A stretch of DNA of 64,000 bases, taken from Bacillus_BD sp963787345 (GTDB lineage: Bacteria; Bacillota; Bacilli; Bacillales; Cytobacillaceae). The stretch lies in the NCBI GenBank assembly GCA_963787345.1, contig CAWBCW010000009.1:20916-84915 (forward strand), in the 5' to 3' direction. The notes beneath the pieces were generated by a model. That model saw nothing but the letters and a program-made list of their open reading frames with translations. It did no database searches and was not told the origin of the DNA. The translations under genes and the position numbers were made by a program. Below, piece by piece: positions 25,973-34,843 of the stretch (positions are counted from its first letter, which is position 1; the number at the start of each line of letters is the position of its first letter).

Positions 25973-28686
25973 TTTGGACTCTCCTGCTCCGTCAGCCACA
26001 CCCGCATCAACGAGAATAGCTGATCCATATCTAATGGCTTCGTGATATAATCAGAAGCTCCTGCTTCTATACACTTGTCGCGTTCTCCTTTCATCGCCTT
26101 GGCTGTCAACGCAATAATCGGAATACTGTGCATATGCAGATCCTGTCGTATGATCTGCATCGCCTCATAGCCCCCCATTACCGGCATCATGATATCCATG
26201 AAAATCAGATCAAAGTCAGAGGATTCCTGCAAAATTTCGATTGCTCGTTTACCGTTCTCGGCTATTTGAATCTTCATTCCCTTTCTCTCAAGAACTTTTA
26301 CAAGCGCTAATATATTTCGACCATCATCCTCTACTAGAAGCACTTTCTTCCCTTTAAACAGCTGTTCGTCTGAACTTTCTTCGATTTGTTCAACCGATGA
26401 CGATTCCACTTCTTCCTCTCTGGATTCTATATCCTTTTTCATCTCGCTAGTCGTTGCCGCCACTTCTGCCAACGCCAGAACTTCTTCTCGGGTCTGATCC
26501 CCAGGCTCCAGCATGCTCGGTACATAGATGGTAAACGTACTTCCCTTATCAGGCTCACTTTGAACTTCAATGGCGCCCCCAAGCAAACGGATAAATTCGC
26601 GGCAAATGGATAACCCCAGTCCAGTCCCGCCATATTGCCGGTTTGTGGTACCGTCGACTTGTTGAAAAGCATTGAAAATAATTTGTTGCTTCTTGATTGG
26701 AATTCCAATTCCCGTATCGGCTACAGATATCGCTAGGACTGGCACCTCTTCACGTAGACCAAGTAATGCTTCCACCTTTTCAGAATCTGCAGGTGCAATT
26801 CGTAAGGTTACGGAGCCCTGTTCAGTAAATTTGAAGGCATTGGATAAAAGATTCTTTAAAATTTGCTGCAATCTTTTTCCGTCCGTCAAAATGACAGGAG
26901 GTATATCCGGTTGTGTTTGGACTTCAAAAGACAAATTCTTTTTAGCAGCAACCGGGTCGAATAGATTCTTCATCATTTGCGGAATTTCTGTCACGTTCAC
27001 TTCATCCGTCAAGATTTCCATTTTACCCGCTTCAACTTTAGATAAATCCAAGATATCATCGATCAGCTGCAGTAAATCTTTCCCAGCAGTAAAGACTATC
27101 TTTGAGTATTCCCTTATTTCTGACATGTCCATTTCCGGATTATTCTCCATCAACATTTGCGACAGAATAATAATACTGTTCAATGGCGTACGAAGCTCAT
27201 GAGACATATTTGCGAGAAAATCAGATTTGTATTGCGAACTCTTCTCCAGTTTCAATGAATAGTCTTCTAGTTCATCCTTCGCTTTTTTGAGATCAAAAGC
27301 CCGTTGCTCGGCAAATCGCTTCTGCTCTTCCAAGAGTTCATTTGTGATACCCAACTGTTCTTGCTGCATTTGCAATTCTTCGGCCTGTGCTTGGAGTTCC
27401 TCTGATTGCACCTGCAGTTCCTCAGTTAGTTGTTGAGATTCAGCTAACAACTTTTCCACTTCCATCCGTCCAGTCACATTTAAAATAGCCGAACCAAACT
27501 TATCTTGAAGCTGATCCAGTAAAGTAAGGTGCTGTGGTAAAAACGGCTGAAACGCCGCGAACTCAACAATGGCCTCCACCCTGCCATCAACCAAAATGGG
27601 GGCGATTAATAAATTTCGGGGAGAGGAAGCCCCTAAGCCTGAGGTCACTTTCATATGCTCTTCTGGTAGTTGATCAATAAGAAAGACTCTTTTATCGACG
27701 GCTGCTTGACCGATTAACCCCTCTCCCAATCGAAAGCTGGCCGCACTACGCGGCTCATCCGTTATGGCATAGCCTGCCGCTCTGACGTAATGAGTCTCTC
27801 TTCCTTTGCTTCTGCGAAAGTAGACCACCCCATAAGCAGCCTGAAGCAACGGAGCAAGCTTCGTAATAAAGGATTGCGCCAATTCAGTTATATCCGTAAT
27901 CTCCTGATACATGGCGGTAATATCCGTTATGCTTTTCTGTACCCAACTTTGTTTCTCGAGACTGCTAAGAAGTTCATTCATCGCTTCAGCCAGTTCCCGA
28001 GTCTCGTCACTCGATTTCACCTCTATGCGCGTAGTGAGATCAATCTCTGAATCTGTAATACTCTTAATGTTTCTAACAACCTGTCTAATCGTATTAACAA
28101 TTGAATTAGACAGAATAAAGGCTGTAGATATCGTAATCCCCGTCACCAAAATGATGATTGCATACAAAGTGATTTTTAAATTCCTATTGCTCTCATTAAG
28201 ATACTCGATACGTTCTGACATCGCCTTCTTTTCATTTTCAATAAGTGAATCAAATTGCGTTCGTATCCCATCCATCACTCTCTTTCCCTTTTTCTCCTCG
28301 AAAAACTCGTTTAAAGCAGATACGTTATTCTCCCTTTTTTGATTAATGACAAATTCTCCGGAACTTGATATCCAGTTCATAATCATCGGTTTTATCTCTT
28401 CTAAATGTCGCTGCTGCCTCCCATTCTCCTCTAACAAGGAATGAAGTTTATTGTAGTTATCCTGCCAGCTTCGATTCCCTAATTGATAAGACTCAAGATA
28501 CTCCTCATCTCCCGTTATGACATACCCTCTCATACCGGTTTCCATTTCCAGTATGTTTTTTTGAATGTAATTTGCTAGATCATGTACTTCAATATCATGT
28601 TGTGATACATAATCAATTTCATTCTGCAAATCTGTCATTCTATTAATCATAATAACCAAAGATAGAACCAAGCAGATCAAGATCAT
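25969..28686 (-). CDS. rsbK: Hybrid sensor histidine kinase RsbK
   Basis: The 905-residue protein carries, in order: a membrane helix; a CHASE3-type sensor (MRGYVITGDEEYLESY) in about 30-165; a second helix; HAMP; GAF (about 260-385); a Gln/Glu-rich coiled coil; a HisKA box (DFLANMSHELRTPLNS, phospho-His); an HATPase (GTGLGLSICREF); and a C-terminal receiver (LVEDDGRNIL, FMDIMMPVMGG). In B. cereus RsbK senses stress and phosphorylates RsbY to release sigma-B. The first ATG is inside the first helix. The frame extends 17 codons upstream without a standard start (an ATA at 28737, six nt after GGGGGG). Methylatable glutamates probably lie in the coiled coil. Confidence 0.88.
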   Translation of the reverse strand: MILICLVLSLVIMINRMTDLQNEIDYVSQHDIEVHDLANYIQKNILEMETGMRGYVITGDEEYLESYQLGNRSWQDNYNKLHSLLEENGRQQRHLEEIKPMIMNWISSSGEFVINQKRENNVSALNEFFEEKKGKRVMDGIRTQFDSLIENEKKAMSERIEYLNESNRNLKITLYAIIILVTGITISTAFILSNSIVNTIRQVVRNIKSITDSEIDLTTRIEVKSSDETRELAEAMNELLSSLEKQSWVQKSITDITAMYQEITDITELAQSFITKLAPLLQAAYGVVYFRRSKGRETHYVRAAGYAITDEPRSAASFRLGEGLIGQAAVDKRVFLIDQLPEEHMKVTSGLGASSPRNLLIAPILVDGRVEAIVEFAAFQPFLPQHLTLLDQLQDKFGSAILNVTGRMEVEKLLAESQQLTEELQVQSEELQAQAEELQMQQEQLGITNELLEEQKRFAEQRAFDLKKAKDELEDYSLKLEKSSQYKSDFLANMSHELRTPLNSIIILSQMLMENNPEMDMSEIREYSKIVFTAGKDLLQLIDDILDLSKVEAGKMEILTDEVNVTEIPQMMKNLFDPVAAKKNLSFEVQTQPDIPPVILTDGKRLQQILKNLLSNAFKFTEQGSVTLRIAPADSEKVEALLGLREEVPVLAISVADTGIGIPIKKQQIIFNAFQQVDGTTNRQYGGTGLGLSICREFIRLLGGAIEVQSEPDKGSTFTIYVPSMLEPGDQTREEVLALAEVAATTSEMKKDIESREEEVESSSVEQIEESSDEQLFKGKKVLLVEDDGRNILALVKVLERKGMKIQIAENGKRAIEILQESSDFDLIFMDIMMPVMGGYEAMQIIRQDLHMHSIPIIALTAKAMKGERDKCIEAGASDYITKPLDMDQLFSLMRVWLTEQESPN

Positions 28687-28860
28687 GATATAGCCTGTAA
28701 AGATTTTAGCTCGTATGTTGTAGTTAAAGCCTTTTATAGGAATCCCCCCAGTCCCAGTGTGGTTTATTATTTAACAATATATCATACAGTTTAAACAACA
28801 CGCCATTCGGTCTCCATCCTCATCTTCTTCTGCCTTTTTCTATTAATTCTATTAAAACAT

Positions 28861-28886
28861 GTTTCAAATAATTGGCAAAAGGGTAA
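28861..28886 (+). promoter_or_regulatory. Sigma-B promoter for dps
   Basis: GTTTCA, 14-nt spacer, GGGTAA, 54 nt upstream of the ATG. Confidence 0.8.
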
Positions 28887-28939
28887 AGAATAGATGACAA
28901 CACTATTTCTACTAATTAGTATAAACGGAGGTATGAATA

Positions 28940-29398
28940 ATGGTAAAAACAAAAGAAAAAAACATTCCAGTAACAGAGACACTCAATACTCAAGTGGCTA
29001 ATTTCTCAGTCCTTTATATGAAACTACACCATTACCATTGGTATGTAAAAGGAGAGAACTTTTTTACCCTGCATGTTAAATTTGAAGAATTGTACACGGA
29101 AATGGCATCACACTTAGATACGATTGCTGAAAGAATGCTCACACTAGGTGCCCCGCCAACGGCCACATTAAAAGAACAATTACAGCTTGCTTCCATTAAA
29201 GAAGCAACAGGCGACGAAAATGCGCAAGAAATGGTTCAGGCACTAGCGAATGATTTTAATACCGTATGTACCGAACTTACAGAGGGTATCACTCTAGCTG
29301 AAGACAAGAATGATCAACCGACTGCTGATTTATTCATTGCCATTCGCACTTCATTAGAAAAGCATAGATGGATGCTTGAAGCCTATCTAGCAGATTAA
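28940..29398 (+). CDS. dps: Dps-family ferritin-like DNA-protecting protein
   Basis: The 152-residue protein is a 12-subunit mini-ferritin that stores iron and protects DNA from peroxide. The ferroxidase residues are visible in LHHYHWYVKGENFFTLH (His, His), and in EELYTEMASHLDTIAERML (Asp/Glu). GGAGG precedes the ATG. A near-consensus sigma-B promoter lies upstream. In B. cereus a bacterioferritin-like gene also sits by sigB, which matches this arrangement. Confidence 0.92.
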   Translation: MVKTKEKNIPVTETLNTQVANFSVLYMKLHHYHWYVKGENFFTLHVKFEELYTEMASHLDTIAERMLTLGAPPTATLKEQLQLASIKEATGDENAQEMVQALANDFNTVCTELTEGITLAEDKNDQPTADLFIAIRTSLEKHRWMLEAYLAD

Positions 29399-29444
29399 AA
29401 TGGCCGGTGTACAGACCGTCCTTCAATAAAATATTGGATAAAAT

Positions 29445-29468
29445 GGGTGTCAGAAATAACTGACACCC
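29445..29468 (+). terminator. Terminator of dps
   Basis: A perfect GGGTGTCA/TGACACCC hairpin lies 47 nt after the stop. Confidence 0.6.
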
Positions 29469-29562
29469 TTAATATGTGAACTAGATTTAAGATTACAATA
29501 TGAAAATGATGTTGCGCACCAGTGTGGAAAGAAAAGGAAAGGAAAGAGTGAGCAAAATAAAG

Positions 29563-30711
29563 CTACGCTTTTGCTGAAACCATTACCAGACACATATCAT
29601 CTTTCGGGGCATTAAGCCACTCCGAACTTGGATGAAGCTGATGAAGTAAAGTATCAGGATTGTCCATGTCTTGCTCTTGAAAACTGCTGATTAGCTTAGA
29701 CACTGCATCTTCATATTCCTCTTCCAGCCATTCCGATAACCCATCCGTAAAGAGCAAAATTCGTACAGCTTCTTGGTAAGGAATAACGCCTTTCGTGACT
29801 TCGATATTCTCAAAAAAACCAAGTGCACAGCAACCTTCTGTCAGCAGCCTCACTTCACCATCCACAATCGCAATCCCCTCCGGATGCCCTGCATTCACGT
29901 ATTCAATGGTTTGCTTTTCCGTGTCTAGGACAAAATAAATCGCCGTAAAATAATAGTTTATCAAACCTTCAGGCAGATCCAACTGATTCATACGCCGATT
30001 TAGTTCTTTCATTACTGCCACTGGATCACACATTCCCGTAATCGTATCCTTTAATGCGGAATAAATATACATACATACGAGTGAAGAAGAAATACCATGC
30101 CCCATAATATCCAGTAAAATAACAGCATAGCGATTTGGACTAATCTTGTACCAAGCGTATAAGTCGCCGGCAAGCTCAAATGTAGGCCTGTAGACAGCCG
30201 AAATCGATATATTTCCTTCTTGAAGCGGACCGCTAAGCATGCTTCTTTGAACTTCCCTGGCCAAGTCCAACTCATACTGAATCCGCTTCTCCCTTTCCTT
30301 CCGTAAATCCTTCTCTTTTTTTATTCGAAGTACGGAACGAACGCGAGCCAGCAGTTCTACCTTATTGATTGGTTTCATGACATAATCAAGCGCCCCCGCA
30401 TCCATCGCCTCGGCCATCTTATAGGAATCTCCCATTGCCGTAACAAAAATAATCGGAAGATCCTGGTATTGCTCATGGGCGAGGATGGTTCGGCAAGCTT
30501 CGATTCCATCAATTTCCGGCATCATCATGTCCATTAGAATTAAATCAACAGGCACTTCAACTGGATCTTTTGCATCGATTTGTAAATATTGATATAACTC
30601 CCTTGCAGATGACATCAATACCAACTTATGATAGCCGGCTTGCTTCATGACTTTTTCAACAATCATGAGATTCGTTGCATTATCATCTACAATGGCAATG
30701 TTCATAGGCAT
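29563..30711 (-). CDS. rsbY: Receiver-PP2C phosphatase RsbY (sigma-B activator)
   Basis: The 382-residue protein dephosphorylates RsbV-P so that RsbV can bind RsbW and free sigma-B. Residues 1-120 are a receiver (NIAIVDDN, phospho-Asp 61 in LILMDMMMPEIDG, DYVMKPI). After a helical linker comes a PP2C/SpoIIE phosphatase (LAGDLYAWYKI, LLDIMGHGISSSLV, LFTDGLSEW). The ATG at 30711 has AAAGGGGGG nine nt upstream; the frame opens 24 codons earlier at 30783 without a site. The architecture is the B. cereus RsbY type (receiver-PP2C), pairing with the hybrid kinase RsbK encoded nearby. It lies 82 nt after sigB and is probably in its operon. Confidence 0.92.
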   Translation of the reverse strand: MPMNIAIVDDNATNLMIVEKVMKQAGYHKLVLMSSARELYQYLQIDAKDPVEVPVDLILMDMMMPEIDGIEACRTILAHEQYQDLPIIFVTAMGDSYKMAEAMDAGALDYVMKPINKVELLARVRSVLRIKKEKDLRKEREKRIQYELDLAREVQRSMLSGPLQEGNISISAVYRPTFELAGDLYAWYKISPNRYAVILLDIMGHGISSSLVCMYIYSALKDTITGMCDPVAVMKELNRRMNQLDLPEGLINYYFTAIYFVLDTEKQTIEYVNAGHPEGIAIVDGEVRLLTEGCCALGFFENIEVTKGVIPYQEAVRILLFTDGLSEWLEEEYEDAVSKLISSFQEQDMDNPDTLLHQLHPSSEWLNAPKDDMCLVMVSAKA

Positions 30712-30793
30712 CCAGCAAATCCCCCCTTTAACTGAAAAAGATGTCTGACCCGATGTCAGGATGAACACATTGGGGATCAGCATTTTTATTCGT

Positions 30794-31606
30794 TCACTTA
30801 TTGCTTATCCCCTGATAAGTATCCTTTTTGAGTTCCTTACGTAATTTTTCAATCGCCTTTTTTTGTAGTCGAGAAACATGCATCTGTGAAATCCCCAAAT
30901 CCTCACCTGTTTTCTTTTGACTTTTATTCTCTACAAACGTAGAATGAATGATCTCCTTCTCTCTTTCTGATAGAACATGGAGAGCACTCTCGAGCAAAAG
31001 CTTTTGGTCGACTTTTTCGAAGCCCTCATCATGGGAGCCCACAACGTCTAAGGTCGTCATCGGACTTCCCTCGGAACCCGTTTCAATGGGCTGATCCACT
31101 GAAGCGGCTTGATATCCTTTTCCCATTTCCATCGCTTCCAATACTTCCTCTTCTGAAACGTCCAAATGCTCAGCGATTTCATGGATTTTTGGCGAACGTT
31201 TATATTGAACCGTCAGCTCGTCCACGACACTTTTAACTTTTGGCCATAGTTCTTTTATCCGTCTCGGCACATGGACACTCCACGTTTTATCCCTTAGAAA
31301 CCGTTTGATTTCTCCTATAACGGTAGGAATTAAAAAGGATTCAAAAGATTTCCCCAGGCTACAATCATATCTTCTGATTGCTGCCAACAACCCTAGCATT
31401 CCTACTTGCATGAGATCTTCATGGAAATTTCTTCCCCTTGAATATTTTCTCACAAGGCTCCCGACCAAAGCTGTATAATGTTCCACTAAGATGGTTTGAG
31501 CTAATGAGCTCTCATCCTGCTGAAACTGCAAAATTAAGGAATCAATTTCTTCCTTGCTGCGTTTCACCATTCGAGGCGGTTGTGCCATCATTTTCACGCT
31601 CCCCAC
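30794..31606 (-). CDS. sigB: RNA polymerase sigma-B factor
   Basis: The 270-residue protein has all regions of the SigB/SigF group: region 2 (HEDLMQVGMLGLLAAIRRYD), KRFLRDKTWSVHVPRRIKEL, region 3, and a region 4 helix-turn-helix (SQKKTGEDLGISQMHVSRLQKK). The start overlaps the end of rsbW by 65 nt, with alternative starts nearby. The gene is third in rsbV-rsbW-sigB. It controls the general stress regulon and, from the promoter upstream of rsbV, its own operon. Confidence 0.95.
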   Translation of the reverse strand: MGSVKMMAQPPRMVKRSKEEIDSLILQFQQDESSLAQTILVEHYTALVGSLVRKYSRGRNFHEDLMQVGMLGLLAAIRRYDCSLGKSFESFLIPTVIGEIKRFLRDKTWSVHVPRRIKELWPKVKSVVDELTVQYKRSPKIHEIAEHLDVSEEEVLEAMEMGKGYQAASVDQPIETGSEGSPMTTLDVVGSHDEGFEKVDQKLLLESALHVLSEREKEIIHSTFVENKSQKKTGEDLGISQMHVSRLQKKAIEKLRKELKKDTYQGISNK

Positions 31607-32036
31607 TTAGATACTTCACCATGAAGACCGTTACTCCGGAATCATTCAAAACACGGACTTCATCCATGAGTGTTTCTATCAAATATAGTCCTAACCCTCC
31701 CTCTGTCAGTTGATCCACTGTACTGGATTTCGTATAAGGGCCTAATTCATTCTTTGTCTGATTAAAATTAAAACTCTTTCCACTATCTACTACCATCATC
31801 TCTAACTTGTCCTCATAAATGCCAAAGCCTATAATTACATCTCCATCTTCATCCTTTGAATAAGCATGCTGAACGGCGTTTGTACAAGCTTCACTTATAG
31901 CAATCTTAATATCTTCAATTTCTTCATATGTATAGCCCATGCGATTCGCAATGCCGGATAACGTTAATCTGATAACCCCAATATAATCAGGCTTAGCCGG
32001 AATTTTCATTTCAATATAATCCATCATTTGCTTCAT
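31542..32036 (-). CDS. rsbW: Anti-sigma-B factor and serine kinase RsbW
   Basis: The 164-residue protein is an HATPase_c-type kinase that binds sigma-B and phosphorylates RsbV. Motifs are EDIKIAISEACTNAVQHAYS (N box), VVDSGKSFNF, and TEGGLGLYLIETLMDEV (G boxes). The start overlaps the rsbV end by 26 nt and the end overlaps sigB, the usual coupled arrangement. Confidence 0.95.
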   Translation of the reverse strand: MKQMMDYIEMKIPAKPDYIGVIRLTLSGIANRMGYTYEEIEDIKIAISEACTNAVQHAYSKDEDGDVIIGFGIYEDKLEMMVVDSGKSFNFNQTKNELGPYTKSSTVDQLTEGGLGLYLIETLMDEVRVLNDSGVTVFMVKYLSGERENDGTTASNGETQQGRN

Positions 32037-32364
32037 CGTCCTCCACCTCTGAATTTGCAGAAATATTCATAATGTTACTTAAACCTGTAATTTCGAAGAG
32101 CCTCTTTAGTCGATTCGATAACTGGACCAGCTTTAACTCCCCATTCTTTTTACTAAGCTCCTTAAATAACCCGACAAAAACACCTAGTCCTGTACTGTCG
32201 AGATAGGTTACATCCTTTAGATTGACGATCATCGTTTTATTGCCCTCTTCCGCAAGCGACCATAATTCCTCTCTCAGTTTTGGCGCTGTATAGGCATCGA
32301 TTTCTCCTGCAACATGTATTAATATTTCCTTATCATTTTGATGTTTACTTATGCTAAAAACCAT
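32011..32364 (-). CDS. rsbV: Anti-anti-sigma factor RsbV
   Basis: This 117-residue STAS-domain protein captures RsbW when unphosphorylated. The regulatory serine is Ser57 in VTYLDSTGLGVFVGLF, the site phosphorylated by RsbW and dephosphorylated by RsbY. It is the first gene of the sigma-B operon. A sigma-B promoter lies 35 nt upstream, giving positive feedback. Confidence 0.95.
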   Translation of the reverse strand: MVFSISKHQNDKEILIHVAGEIDAYTAPKLREELWSLAEEGNKTMIVNLKDVTYLDSTGLGVFVGLFKELSKKNGELKLVQLSNRLKRLFEITGLSNIMNISANSEVEDDEANDGLY

Positions 32365-32398
32365 GTGACCATCACCTCTGAAATATTTTACTTTTTAA

Positions 32399-32424
32399 TT
32401 ACCCACTTCAATGGAAACCTAAAC
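32399..32424 (-). promoter_or_regulatory. Autoregulatory sigma-B promoter of rsbV-rsbW-sigB
   Basis: Minus strand: GTTTAG, 14-nt spacer, GGGTAA; 35 nt upstream of the rsbV ATG. Confidence 0.8.
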
Positions 32425-32572
32425 CTTTTTTAGATAAATTTATTTTATTTTAAAAGAAGAACTTATTAGATTAGAAGAGTGCAACCCTACATTATTTCTG
32501 ATTATACCAAAATATTAGAAATGAACGAATGAACAGAATGCCCTAGCCCAATCGTACTTTTTCTAATAATAG

Positions 32573-32597
32573 GTTTCATTTCCCAATATGGGGGTAA
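32573..32597 (+). promoter_or_regulatory. Sigma-B promoter for a small charged protein
   Basis: GTTTCA, 13-nt spacer, GGGTAA; 38 nt upstream of the ATG. Confidence 0.75.
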
Positions 32598-32634
32598 ATA
32601 CAAAAAGTGTTCTATGACAAAGGAGAGTGATCGT

Positions 32635-32811
32635 ATGGATAAAAAAATAAAACAAAGAAAAAAAGAGCTCCACTGCAAGGCCAAAACAAATGACAATAGC
32701 TCGATGGCTCAAGATTTAGATGAAATCGAAAAACTCGGCAAGGAAATGGACCAGGCGAAAACCAAAACCGAGCTACAAGAAGAAAATCTAACCCAAGATC
32801 CGAAGCAATAA
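32635..32811 (+). CDS. Small highly charged stress protein (58 aa)
   Basis: The ATG at 32635 (AAAGGAGAG upstream; an earlier ATG at 32614 lies before the site) encodes a 58-residue Lys/Glu/Asp-rich, probably helical or disordered protein (MDKKIKQRKKELHCKAK, then DLDEIEKLGKEMDQAK). I do not recognise it. The upstream sigma-B promoter and the position beside the sigB operon suggest it belongs to the regulon. Confidence 0.7.
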   Translation: MDKKIKQRKKELHCKAKTNDNSSMAQDLDEIEKLGKEMDQAKTKTELQEENLTQDPKQ

Positions 32812-32828
32812 CAGAAGGATTCAAGTAG

Positions 32829-32847
32829 CGGCCCTTTCATAGGGTCG
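32829..32847 (+). terminator. Terminator of the small charged protein gene
   Basis: A CGGCCCT/AGGGTCG hairpin is followed by TTCTTTTT. Confidence 0.65.
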
Positions 32848-33157
32848 TTCTTTTTCGTATAAATCCTAAAGAAAACTCGCCCATTTGATACAGCCCCTAA
32901 GCAGGAATATAGATGTATAGTCCGTCGAAAATCATCCAGCTTTGCGACTGCGATACTTATATTTAAAGCTTTCTATCAGCATAGAAGAAGCTTGCACTAT
33001 TTTTGTGCAAGCCTCCGTTTTATCTTATCTGTTGTATCTAATATACTAGTGACTAAAGAGGTGGTTACGATCACATTGGTTTCCTAGCATTCTCTTTGCC
33101 CCTCCTTTTGATCTATCTATTATCTTCTTTTTCCTTCAATCCCTCTCCATTTTTTCG
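32848..33157. other. Non-coding stretch with one hairpin
   Basis: No gene was recognised. A GCTTGCAC/GTGCAAGC hairpin with a following T-rich stretch lies near 32987-33020 and may be a second terminator. The rest is AT-rich with no visible signal. Confidence 0.45.
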
Positions 33158-33424
33158 TTAATATTCTTTTTCTATATTTTCAGGACCGATATCGCCGTAG
33201 CCTTGTCGGACTTCTTTTATAGTCTCAGAAGGGGTATCTCCGTTTGGTCGATATTCTTTTATATCCTCGGAAGGGATATCTCCGGTGCTTGGTCGATATT
33301 CCTTTATATCTTCAGAAGGAACATTCCTGTATTTTTGTCCATCGTTTTCTTTTCGTTCTTTTTCGTTATTCTTCGTAATCTCTACTTCATCCCTCGTTTT
33401 TTTATCAAAATAATAGTCGTCCAT
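33158..33424 (-). CDS. Repeat protein with PSEDIKEYRP units (88 aa)
   Basis: I do not recognise this 88-residue hydrophilic protein. The C-terminal half has about four repeats of roughly 14 residues: VPSEDIKEYRPSTGD, IPSEDIKEYRPNGD, TPSETIKEVRQGYGD and IGPENIEKEY. The head is charged (MDDYYFDKKTRDEVEI). GAGGAGG precedes the ATG. It lies in the stress island but no sigma-B box was found. The pattern resembles other small repeat proteins of spores or stress in bacilli, but this is only context. Confidence 0.65.
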   Translation of the reverse strand: MDDYYFDKKTRDEVEITKNNEKERKENDGQKYRNVPSEDIKEYRPSTGDIPSEDIKEYRPNGDTPSETIKEVRQGYGDIGPENIEKEY

Positions 33425-33728
33425 GTTTTTTCCTCCTCTTATTTTTTCAAGATTGCTGTCTTTTCCCTAGTTTTTCAGTTAGATTTCAAAGAACTTGAAC
33501 CACTTATATCAAATTCGCCCCCTCCCCCACAGTAACAGACTTCTGCTGAATGAAGTTAAACCATGTCCCTTCAATAAGATCTAGATTTTTTAATTCAGGT
33601 ACCCTCATTTTGTACCCTTACTATTGTTCTACCACCTTGTCAGAATTCTAAACTACTTTTTTTTGATTTGATTCCTATTTGCTAGTTTTGAAGTCCCCTC
33701 CTGCAGGCTATTTTTTATCCCCCTGAAA
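33425..33728. other. Intergenic stretch with no recognised feature
   Basis: This AT-rich region between two minus-strand genes shows no gene or strong hairpin. It contains the promoter region of the repeat protein. Confidence 0.4.
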
Positions 33729-34670
33729 TTATTCGAAAAATGAACCTTTCTTTTTACCTTTTAAAAGGTCACCTGTCCAGCCTTTTATTTTCAAATAACC
33801 ATAAAGGAAGAGGGTGGAAATCGTAATCAGAATAATCGACAGAGGATAGCCAAACCGCCACTCGAGTTCAGGCATATGCTGGAAATTCATTCCCCATAAT
33901 GCCCCGAAGGCCATAAGCGGGGTAAAAATCGTTGTAATCACCGTTAAGGTTTTCATAATTTCATTTCCACGATGGGAGGAAATCACCTCTTCTAAATTGA
34001 TAATCGAATCCATTTCGTGTTCATACTCGTTGAGCAGGTCCATTGTCCGCTCCAGCCGTTTGCATATACAAACAAAAATTTCCCCCTTATTGATTCCGGG
34101 AAAATTGGTTTCCTCTATCGCCATTTTAAGTTCTTTGATGGGAATGAGTAGATTCTTCCAAAGCAATAGTTCATGCCTAAGATGATAGACATGATCGAGA
34201 TGCCTTGTTTCATTCCTCTTTCGTATACTCCATAACAGCGTATGGAGCTCCTCCTCAAACTGATCAATCTCAACTAACATGTCATTCAGCAGCGCTCCAA
34301 GAAAAACTAAAAAACCATCGACCGCATTTTCAGTCCTGTCTATTAGCCGTAATAGAACTTCCGGTTTGATTTGTTGAAGCAGGTCCAACTCAAGATCGAC
34401 GGTAACCAATCGATTCATTGTTAAATAAAAATGAAAGATCTTAAAGTCACGTTCTTCAGTAAAATTTCTTTTATAAACAAGTGAACCTTTCACGACTTTT
34501 TCTCCATTCTCTAAACGGTCCACTAGCAGGTAATTCGTTTCACTTTTACGCACATGCTTGAGCCAGTCTTTCATATTGTTGTCCTGCTCAATTGCTCGTT
34601 GTATCCGATCCATTTCATTTTTCTTCAAGTGAATCCATCTCCATTTGTTTACACCGATATCATTCTCCAA
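33729..34670 (-). CDS. CorA-family divalent cation transporter
   Basis: The 313-residue protein ends in two membrane helices and has the CorA GMN signature just after the first (ALWGMNFQHMPELEWRFGYP). The N-terminal domain is a long cytoplasmic helical bundle. The family moves Mg2+, Co2+ or Zn2+ through a pentameric pore. The start is a TTG with GGAGAG upstream. A moderate sigma-B box lies just before it. Confidence 0.88.
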   Translation of the reverse strand: MENDIGVNKWRWIHLKKNEMDRIQRAIEQDNNMKDWLKHVRKSETNYLLVDRLENGEKVVKGSLVYKRNFTEERDFKIFHFYLTMNRLVTVDLELDLLQQIKPEVLLRLIDRTENAVDGFLVFLGALLNDMLVEIDQFEEELHTLLWSIRKRNETRHLDHVYHLRHELLLWKNLLIPIKELKMAIEETNFPGINKGEIFVCICKRLERTMDLLNEYEHEMDSIINLEEVISSHRGNEIMKTLTVITTIFTPLMAFGALWGMNFQHMPELEWRFGYPLSIILITISTLFLYGYLKIKGWTGDLLKGKKKGSFFE

Positions 34671-34706
34671 CCCTATCTCTCCTTCATTCGTACTTTTTTT
34701 ATATAA

Positions 34707-34732
34707 CTTCCCGTTATTAGACGAAACGAAAC
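34707..34732 (-). promoter_or_regulatory. Candidate sigma-B promoter for the CorA-type gene
   Basis: Minus strand: GTTTCG, 14-nt spacer, GGGAAG. The -10 is a variant. Confidence 0.5.
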
Positions 34733-34745
34733 TTCAAATAAATAG

Positions 34746-34771
34746 GTTTAATGACAATATAGGAAGGGTAA
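34746..34771 (+). promoter_or_regulatory. Consensus sigma-B promoter
   Basis: GTTTAA, 14-nt spacer, GGGTAA upstream of the 89-residue protein gene, back to back with the box at 34707-34732. Confidence 0.82.
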
Positions 34772-34843
34772 TTATATGGCAAATGGAGTTGGGCTTGATC
34801 GTTTAATCGAAATGTTTGTCCAAATTTCAAAGGAGGTATTGGA

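Noticed and set aside
30051..30275. 74-codon frame within rsbY
   Set aside because: Out-of-frame shadow of the PP2C domain.
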